Positions 57,311 to 64,000 of a stretch of DNA of 64,000 nucleotides are shown here, in pieces. The translations under genes were made by a program, and so were the position numbers. The stretch is from Neoarius graeffei (lineage: Eukaryota; Chordata; Actinopteri; Siluriformes; Ariidae), in NCBI RefSeq assembly GCF_027579695.1, contig NC_083570.1:6169001-6233000 (forward strand), given 5' to 3'. A model generated the notes under the pieces. That model ran no database searches, was not told the DNA's origin, and saw only the letters and a list, made by a program, of their open reading frames with translations. The first letter of the stretch is position 1, and each line of letters opens with the position of its first letter.

Positions 57311-59240
57311 TTGATAAATATACTACTCAGGTCACGACAGCCTTTTATAGCTGTGCAAATAAGCCGTTATTTGAAGGAATGGAGAAAGATCACTACGGAT
57401 CCTTACATTTTGCAATGTGTAAGCAACTGTCCCATTGAATTTGACTATGATCCCTCCTGTATCCAAAATGTCACTAACTATGAGCATAAATTCTCCCCAG
57501 CTCAACAAGAGGCCATTGGCAATGAAATGGAGACATTTTTGAACAAGCATATTATTGAGCCTGCAGTCCCAGAACCAGAAGAAGTTATTTCACCCATTTT
57601 TGTTACCCCCAAAAAAGAACCAGGAACATTCAGGGTTATTTTCAACCTTCAATCTCTGAATGACGCGGTTACCTACCACAAGTTTAAAATGGATACTGTT
57701 GAATCAGCTATCAAATTAATGAAACAAGGATGCTACATGTCATCTATAGATTTACGCGATGCTTACTATTCAGTCCCCATCGAGCCCCAGTTTAGGAAGT
57801 ACCTCAAGTTTGTCTGGAGGGGTAGATCGTTCCAATATACGGCACTGCCCATGGGTTTATCCAGCAGCCCTCGAATATTTACCAAGATTTTGAAACCGGT
57901 ATTTGCCACCTTGCGATCCCAGTTTGGACACTCGTGTCTGGGATATATCGATGATTCATTTTTATACTGCAGATACACTTGCTCTATGTCAAGAAGCCAC
58001 CTTGGATGCGGCCCAGTTATTCACTAAGCTTGGTTTTGTTGTACATCCCACCAAGTCTGTTTTTCATCCCTGTCAGTCTTTGGAGTTTCTGGGATTCGTT
58101 TTAGATTCTGCCCATATGAGAGTCACTATTCCAGAGAGAAAAGCATCCAAAATTGTGAGTTTGTGCCAGAATTTTCTACAGGACAAACTTTTCACCATTC
58201 GCGAGGTAGCTTTGCTTATTGGAACTCTTGTCTCCACATTCCCTGGCGTTGAGTTGGGACCGCTACATTATAGATCCTTAGAGCGAGATAAAGACATTGC
58301 CCTACATAGAGCTTTGGGCAGTTTTGATGACTGCATGTCCTTATTGAAAGAAAGCCGAATAGAGTTGAACAGGTGGATATGCTCCATCCCTCACAGTTCT
58401 CGAATCATTGACCATGGGGTGCCGGAGGTTGTCCTTAACACAGATGCTTCTGGAAGGGGATGGGGTGCTACTTTGGGCAGTTGTTCTACTCAGGGTTTGT
58501 GGTCGCCTGAGGAGGCTTCTTACCATATCAATGTTTTAGAATTATTGGCTGTCAAATTGGGCTTAAGAGCTCTTCTTGATCAAACTCGAAATCAACACAT
58601 CCGTATCACTTCAGACAATACCACCACAGTGATCTACATTAATGCCATGGGAGGTTGTAGGGCTCCAGCTTGTGACACCATTGCCAAAGATATTTGGTCA
58701 TGGGCGGTAGAACATGAGAACTGGCTGTCCGCAGCACATGTAGCTGGAATTCGAAATACCATTGCAGATCATTTATCACGCCAGTTGAACCCTGAGGTGG
58801 AATGGGAACTGAGTCCTAATATATTCAGGAAGCTTACGCACTGTTTTGGTGTTCCTGATATTGACTTGTTTGCAAATAGACTGAACCACAAGGTTAAGTC
58901 CTATGTGTCATGGAAGCCTGACCTGCACTCAACATATATAGATGCTTTCTCGTTAAATTGGGGAGAATTTGCTAATGCCTATGCATTTCCCCCGTTTTGT
59001 CTAATTGGCAGGTGCCTTCAGAAGGTCACCCTAGAGCAAGCCACCTTGATTATTGTTGTCCCAATGTGGAATACACAAGCATGGTTCACCAATTTACTAA
59101 GGCTGTTGATCGATCATCCTCGAGTTGTCCGAGTGACCAAGGGAATCCTCTCAAACTCACTGCACGGCAAGGTCCATCCACTGAGTCCCAAACTCCATCT
59201 TCTGGTATGCAGAATATCAGGAAGGAGTTCTCTAAGCACA
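57311..59240 (+). pseudogene. DIRS reverse transcriptase, RNase H and methylase-like region
   Basis: The RT part has VTPKKEPGTFRVIFNLQSLN, SSIDLRDAYYSVPI, PMGLSSSPRIFTKI and the catalytic YIDD at 57944-57955. A one-base shift just after it (about 57965) moves to the next frame: LFTKLGFVVHPTKS, LEFLGFVLDS. RNase H follows with LNTDASGRGWGA, NVLELLAVKLGL, ITSDNTTTVIYIN and IADHLSRQ. Next comes DIDLFANRLNHKVKSYVSW...AYAFPPF, the region that in DIRS elements resembles a DNA adenine methylase. The frame ends past HPLSPKLHLLVCRISG, overlapping the recombinase frame, as is normal for DIRS. Confidence 0.85.
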
Positions 59241-60185
59241 ACATACCTTCAGAAATTATCGAGGTCCTCCTATGTGCCTGGCGAGACGGAAAACAGAAGC
59301 AATATAACGTCTACCTGCACAAATGGACCCAGTTTTGTTTACAAAGGAAAGTGGATTCCATGCAGCCCACTGTGAATGATGTGCTCGAGTTTCTCCACAA
59401 TTGGTACAAGAAGGGCTTAGCCTATTCCACTATGAACACAGCGCGTTCAGCTTTATCTAATTATTTAATGGGCACACCCTTATCTGGAACTCGTTATACT
59501 GTGGCCAATCATCCATTTATTGTTCGTTATTTCAGGGATGTTTTCAATTGTTGAAAACCTTTACCAAGGTACTCCTGAAACATGGGATGTTGATGTTGTG
59601 TTAGATTATATGAAGTTATTATACCCTTTGGACAAGCTTTCATTAAAAGAACTTGCGTTAAAGTTAGTGGGCCTTCTTGCCCTTACCTCAGGACGGAGAT
59701 GTCAAACTTCAGTTCATTTGGATATTGAATGCATGAAGAAAATACAGAATGATTATTTATTCCAACTAACGGAGCACATGAAGCATAGTAGACCAGGAAA
59801 TACGGTTGATTCCTTCTACGTAATAAAATACCAGGAACAGGAATTGTGTGTTTATACGACACTAGAACATTATCTTCAGCAAACTTTGTTACATTGTCAG
59901 CCTGGACACACAAAACTGTTGCTTTCGTATGTTAAGCCTTTTTCACCAGTTGGAACCAGCACAGTAGGTCGATGGATTAAAACACTTCTTGACTTAAGTG
60001 GCATAAACACTGCTAACTTTAAGGCGCACAGCACTCGTTCCGCTAGCGTAAGTAAAGCTAGTCAAACGGTTCCAGTAGATACTATTTTGAAACGTGTAGG
60101 CTGGTCTGCAGAGTCAGCTTTCCGCAAATTCTATGACAAACCTGTTGTAACGAATGGTGCTTTCCAAAATGCGGTCCTGGAATAA
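58997..60185 (+). pseudogene. DIRS tyrosine recombinase
   Basis: N-terminal, core-binding part in 58997-59554 (EFSKHNIPSEIIEVLLCAWRDGKQKQYNVYLHKW...NTARSALSNYL), then a frameshift near 59545. The catalytic part in 59520-60185 shows the R of LTSGRRCQT, the H-xx-R of FKAHSTRSAS and the Y of FRKFYDKP, with KRVGWSAESAF before it. This enzyme joins a circular DNA copy into the genome without a staggered cut. The frameshift should inactivate it. Confidence 0.85.
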
Positions 60186-60270
60186 AAAATTGTTTTCTTG
60201 CAAGGATGGTTGTGTCCATAATTGTGCTTTAAAATCTCATGTTAACCGTAAGTACGTCACTGCGATTTGG

Positions 60271-60536
60271 TAGAATTGAAAATTAAACGAGACTTGCCTG
60301 TAAGTTGAAGTTCGATGATAATTCTACCAAATCCGCAGTGGTACTGAGGGTTAACATGCCCTCCCATAATTCACCCAACCCTATTTATTCCTAACTATTA
60401 TGTCCACAACCTTTGAAGTCTGACTCTCGGCGGCACGCGTGTGCATCTCATGTTAACCCTCAGTACCACTGCGGATTTGGTAGAATTATCATCGAACTTC
60501 AACTTACAGGCAAGTCTCGTTTAATTTTCAATTCTA
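60271..60536. repeat. Perfect 88-bp inverted repeat after the DIRS element
   Basis: Arms 60271-60358 and 60449-60536 are exact complements around a 90-base spacer. Each arm holds a DIRS-terminus variant (ATTCTACCAAATCCGCAGTG...GGTTAACATG), arranged as left-type then right-type, plus 47 further bases outside it. The first arm overlaps the last six bases of the DIRS right terminus. Confidence 0.95.
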
Positions 60537-61445
60537 TCTCGAGTTCTGATTTTAAAATGTGATTTAACCGCATACACTTCATGGACAGAAAGAACAAAAT
60601 GGGAAAAGAAAAATGACCTGAAACCCTTCGAATCTCACTTTGGGACAGGGCCAGTTTAGGGCTAATAATGAGGTAAAACAATTCAATAATGATGTGATTT
60701 GAAACAGGGGATGTCAACAGGTGATTGTAGTTATGATTCGGTAAAAATCAGGATCCAGGAAAGGCCCAGTCTGTCCTCGAACGGCAACATTATAAAGTGG
60801 TAAATGCTTTACTGTCCCAACGGTTTCTGATTTGGGGTTGTGGATACACTGGTCATGGTTACATCTTTTTTAAAAGTATTTGGACTCTTATTCTGGTTGT
60901 TCTAGTGACTCCATGGTTAATGTGATGCTCCACCATGTGGGTACTCTGCTCAAGACACCTGTATGAACCTGAAGGGAATCGACTACATACACATCCGCTT
61001 TAAATGAATAAAGAAGGCCACTCTTTAGTCATAACATGGCTGCAGAAAGAAGCCGCTCCAGTCACCTGATCAGCAAAACTTGATAAAAGAAGAAGGATTT
61101 GTGAATGAAAACAGACAATGTACAGGCAGCCCCAGAAATACCACCAGCTGATTTGGGCAGCAAAATTGTGATTAACATCAAGAAAAGCAGCCGAGAAACA
61201 GCACCAAGTCTTGATCTCGATGAGAATTAGCAGATACAACTAGATGAGATACGATTCAAATCAGGACCATGGAGCATGGGGACAGAGGAAGAGTAACGCA
61301 GCAGAAACCATTCATCAGCCTCAAGAAGAAGAAAATAAAGGTGACATCTGCAAAAGAACACACAGCAGCTTCTGGAGAAACATCTTATTTTCAGATGAAT
61401 CCAAACTGAACTTGGATGGATGTGGTGGTCGAGTGTTTGTGTGAA
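60537..61445 (+). pseudogene. Tc1/mariner remnants
   Basis: TGTCCCAACGGTTTCTGATTTGGGGTTGT near 60814-60842 is a mariner-type terminus like that at 9340-9803. From about 61020 to 61443 the sequence resembles a decayed Tc1 transposase, with PFISLKKKKIKVTSAKEH and NILFSDESKLNLDG; the D of FSDE is the first catalytic residue position. Stops and shifts are frequent. Confidence 0.5.
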
Positions 61446-61722
61446 GTAGAGCCCTGCACACTCGCGGGACCCGCCGCAAAGCAGTGCGGTGTGGGACAAA
61501 TTTTGAAAGCTCATTGCGGGCGCGGGCGGGACTGGAAGTGCACACATTTGGGCGGGAGCGGGAGTGCACATATGCAGCGCGGGCGGGAGCGGTGATAAGC
61601 TGCAGTCCCGCTAACTAAAAACGTGTTTGAAATAAAATTTATAAATTATTAATTTGTCTATCATATATAATTTGTGCTGGATATTTTATTTGGCATTAAT
61701 AAAAACATTTTAAGATGACTAA
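61446..61722. mobile_element. GC-rich DNA-transposon end fragment
   Basis: AGAGCCCTGCACACTCGCGGGACCC then GCGGGCGCGGGCGGG-type sequence has the form of a hAT terminus next to a GC-rich subterminal part. The opposite end was not found. An AT-rich tail leads to the next element. Confidence 0.35.
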
Positions 61723-62398
61723 TGCCACTTTTCCACTACAAACGCGGCTGAGTCGGGCTGAGCCGTGCCGTGCTGAGTTGGGCTGAGTCGAGCTGAGCGG
61801 GGCTACTGAAGTTGCATTTCGACTACAACCGCGCTGAACCGTGCTGGCTGGAAGTGGGTGGACACATTGGGTGGAGTTAGCGAAAGTGGGTGGACGTCAG
61901 GTGACGTCGTTAAGCGGCGCAAACAGTGACATCAGTGAGCTTTTAAGCGGTAGTCTCACAACCCGAATAGTAAACAATAAACATGGAGGACATGGAGTCG
62001 TTAGTGTTGCTGGTCTTGGTGCTGTGGCTTGTTGTCACCGACAACGCCAACAGATGCTGGCAAGAGCGTATAGATGAGGCGAGGCGCATAAGGCTTCAGA
62101 AATTCTCGTAATTCTCCTTCTTCCGGGTTTACGGTGTTTACAGATCCCAGCGTGCTCGCGGGGCGTGTGTGGGCATGTGAGGACACTCCTCCTCACCAAT
62201 CAGTGCACAGGGGAGTGTCTGCTCACACCCCCAGCCTCACTCGGCACGGTTTGGCTCGCTTCAGCCCCACTCCAAAACGGTGCGAGTTTTAGGGGCTAAG
62301 CAGGGCTGAAACGAGCTGAGTCGTGCTGTTTTTTGGTAGTCGAAACGCGAGCCGTGTCGGGCTGAAGTGAGCTGAAAAAGGGTAGTGGAAAAGGGCCA
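61723..62398 (+). mobile_element. Non-autonomous PIF/Harbinger-like element with a first exon
   Basis: Ends TGCCACTTTTCCACTAC and GTAGTGGAAAAGGGCCA, flanked by TAA at 61720-61722 and 62399-62401, the TWA target of PIF/Harbinger. Variants of GGCTGAG(T/C)CG are dense near both ends. An ATG at 61983 opens MEDMESLVLLVLVLWLVVTDN...EARRIRLQKFS and stops near 62110. The nuclease is absent. The 3-bp duplication and exon style support the family. Confidence 0.75.
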
Positions 62399-62401
62399 TA
62401 A

Positions 62402-62741
62402 ATTTGCAGAGAGAGTCAGATTGCCCGATTGAGTGAGGAATGGCATCTTAAATTTGCCAGTGATCACCCTAACGGGAAATCCTTTGATCACTCTAATGAC
62501 TCGCCGTTCACACCCAGCTAGTAAGAGAACCATGAGTGAAGTGATTTACTGCTTGAGTTAGGCTACATCCACACGACAACGGCAACGAGATGTTATTTAA
62601 AAATATATCGCGTCCAAATGGGCAACAATCAGTAAAATATCAGGTCCATATGGCAACGCAACGCTTGCTGAAAACGATGCAATACACATGCCACACCTCT
62701 AGGGGCGCTGTAAGACGGTCCCTTCGGAGACACCAGAACAA
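62402..62741. other. Repeat-like sequence, no gene
   Basis: GGCTACATCCACACGACAACGG near 62562 is a phrase often seen in fish repeats and resumes its context after the palindrome (63418 onward: GACGCATGCGCATAAAC). The palindrome therefore probably inserted into an older element. No coding frame. Confidence 0.4.
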
Positions 62742-63417
62742 CCCATACGAAAAAGAACAGTAAAGAACTTATAAGAGTTTACCACTGTCTTAGTAGTAAA
62801 TCCTTATAAGGATTTATAAATAAATATATATGCCATGTATGATTTACTCCTGACAGTGGCCCATTTTGCATTTTCCTCATACAAATTTTTTATGAAAATC
62901 TAGTATGTATGAAGTGAACATTGTGCATGATTTTTACAGATAATGTGTATGATGAATTACACCGTCTTTGTATGCTTCACGTAATGTTTGTAGTTTTAAA
63001 TTATATTTTACAGTTTAAAATGTATATGCCTTTTATATACATATAAAAGACATATACATATTTTATATACATATAAAAGACATACATATTTTATATACAT
63101 ATAAAAGGCATATACATTTTAAACTGTAAATTATAATTTAAAACTACAAACATTACCTGAAGCATACAAAGACGGTGTAATTCATCATACACATTATCTG
63201 TAAAAACCATGCACAATGTTCACTTCATACATACTAGATTTTCATAAAAAAATTGTATGAGGAAAATGCAAAATGGGCCACTTTCAGGAGTAAATCATAC
63301 ATGGCATATATATTTATTTATAAATCCTTATAAGGATTTATCCTTATATTTATAAGGATTTACTACTAAGACAGTGGTAAACTCTTATAAGTTCTTTACT
63401 GTTCTTTTTCGTATGGG
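62742..63417. repeat. 676-bp palindromic foldback element
   Basis: CCCATACGAAAAAGAACAG at the left is mirrored by CTGTTCTTTTTCGTATGGG at the right. The arms agree almost throughout (for example CATACAAAGACGGTGTAATTC against its complement), with a few substitutions and one extra ATAAGGATTTATCC-type stretch in the right arm. The centre (about 63025-63120) has three TTATATACATATAAAAG copies, themselves palindromic. No coding frame. No clean target duplication. Confidence 0.93.
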
Positions 63418-63839
63418 AATAGAAGTAGTAAGGACGCATGCGCATAAACTATTATGCGCGAGACTTCATATTAGCCACAAAGTCAGGAAAATCTGTTCGG
63501 AAAATTACATTATAATGACCAAATACAATGAAAAGTATTTTTCCAGTCTCACTTGTGAAAGGTAATCCCATGTGATCTCGTTTGGACGGTAAACCTGTTG
63601 GTACAGTTAAACGCAGCTAATCTTTATTCTCCGCTTTGACCTTTCCAATATGGCGGCGAGGATGACGTACGCGGAAGGCAGCGTCTTTAATGGTCCGGAA
63701 TAAATTGAATGATACACGTTGATGGATTAATTTGCTTTTTTGAGGAATGTATTCTAGGACTTAAACCATCATCTGAAGAGGTGAGATCGCTCTTTTTTCC
63801 CCCTAGTTTTGCTGGTGGGATTGACTCTGCCATAAGGGC

Positions 63840-63880
<41 letters not shown>

Positions 63881-64000
63881 TTTGCACCATTACACAATAA
63901 ATATTCACAGTGAAAATATTTTGTAAGCGCGTTTCATGAACCAAGTTATAGGATTTGTTGACAACTCGCATCGCATCGCAATGAGATCATTGGCACTACT
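63418..64000. other. Flank with (TC)n and no supported gene
   Basis: CCAATATGGCGGCGAGGATGACG at 63637-63662 resembles a YY1/CRE-type promoter stretch, but no exon can be assigned. A (TC)n run lies at 63842-63876. The window ends in sequence with no recognised feature. Confidence 0.4.

Larger units (their letters stand above)
55473..60276 (+). mobile_element. DIRS-type retrotransposon
   Basis: It has gag, RT/RNase H and a tyrosine recombinase instead of an integrase, with inverted rather than direct termini. Left end 55473-55514 (ATTCTACCAAATCGCAGTGA...) and right end 60235-60276 are complements over 42 bases with two differences. There is no target duplication, as expected for recombinase-based insertion. 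Close agreement of the ends suggests a young copy, but gag has one stop and RT and recombinase each have a frameshift. Confidence 0.88.

Overview
This 64 kb window looks like vertebrate, most likely teleost fish, genomic DNA. The evidence is a complete six-exon fish-type TRIM (finTRIM/TRIM16-like) gene with GT-AG introns, repeated insertions of one tRNA-derived SINE family, Tc1/mariner, hAT, PIF/Harbinger, piggyBac and pogo-like DNA transposons, several LINE clades, a DIRS element, and many dinucleotide microsatellites. Nothing bacterial (operons, Shine-Dalgarno sites, CRISPR) is present. I cannot name the species.

Layout. 1-11 kb: LINE fragments, SINEs, DNA-transposon ends and a GC-rich promoter-like patch near 2.2-2.65 kb. 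11.4-20.3 kb: one nearly complete Ty3/gypsy-class LTR retrotransposon with the integrase-before-reverse-transcriptase order of the Gmr1 group. It has a 5-bp target duplication and near-identical LTRs, and its gag is split by a piggyBac element whose spliced transposase reads intact. 20.3-24.7 kb: a second gypsy gag remnant, a Tc1-like element holding a solo LTR, and an RNase H-bearing I-like LINE. 25.8-34.1 kb: the TRIM gene, whose 4.9 kb first intron has filled with two hAT elements and two SINEs. 34.6-41.4 kb: a Tx1-like LINE remnant, two spliced exons resembling a multicopy SAMD3-like fish gene, a PIF/Harbinger element lying inside a SINE, and a TTF-type hAT pseudogene.

41.4-47.8 kb: a second copy of the TRIM intron 1 / exon 2 / exon 3 segment, itself invaded by a hAT element that contains another hAT element. 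47.8-55.1 kb: further hAT elements, a pogo-like element, an 82-bp hAT MITE and a possible LTR-retroelement 5' end. 55.5-60.3 kb: a DIRS-type retrotransposon (gag, RT/RNase H, tyrosine recombinase) with 42-bp inverted termini, followed by a perfect 88-bp inverted repeat. 60.5-64 kb: Tc1 remnants, a PIF/Harbinger-like non-autonomous element, and a 676-bp palindrome.

The only host gene that reads complete is the TRIM gene, a probable E3 ubiquitin ligase with a PRY-SPRY recognition domain. Two partial TRIM copies (about 11.1 kb and 47.3 kb) show that the locus belongs to an expanding cluster. The target-site duplications and empty sites allow a relative order of events: TRIM duplication, then copy-specific SINE and hAT insertions; and gypsy insertion, then piggyBac insertion into it.
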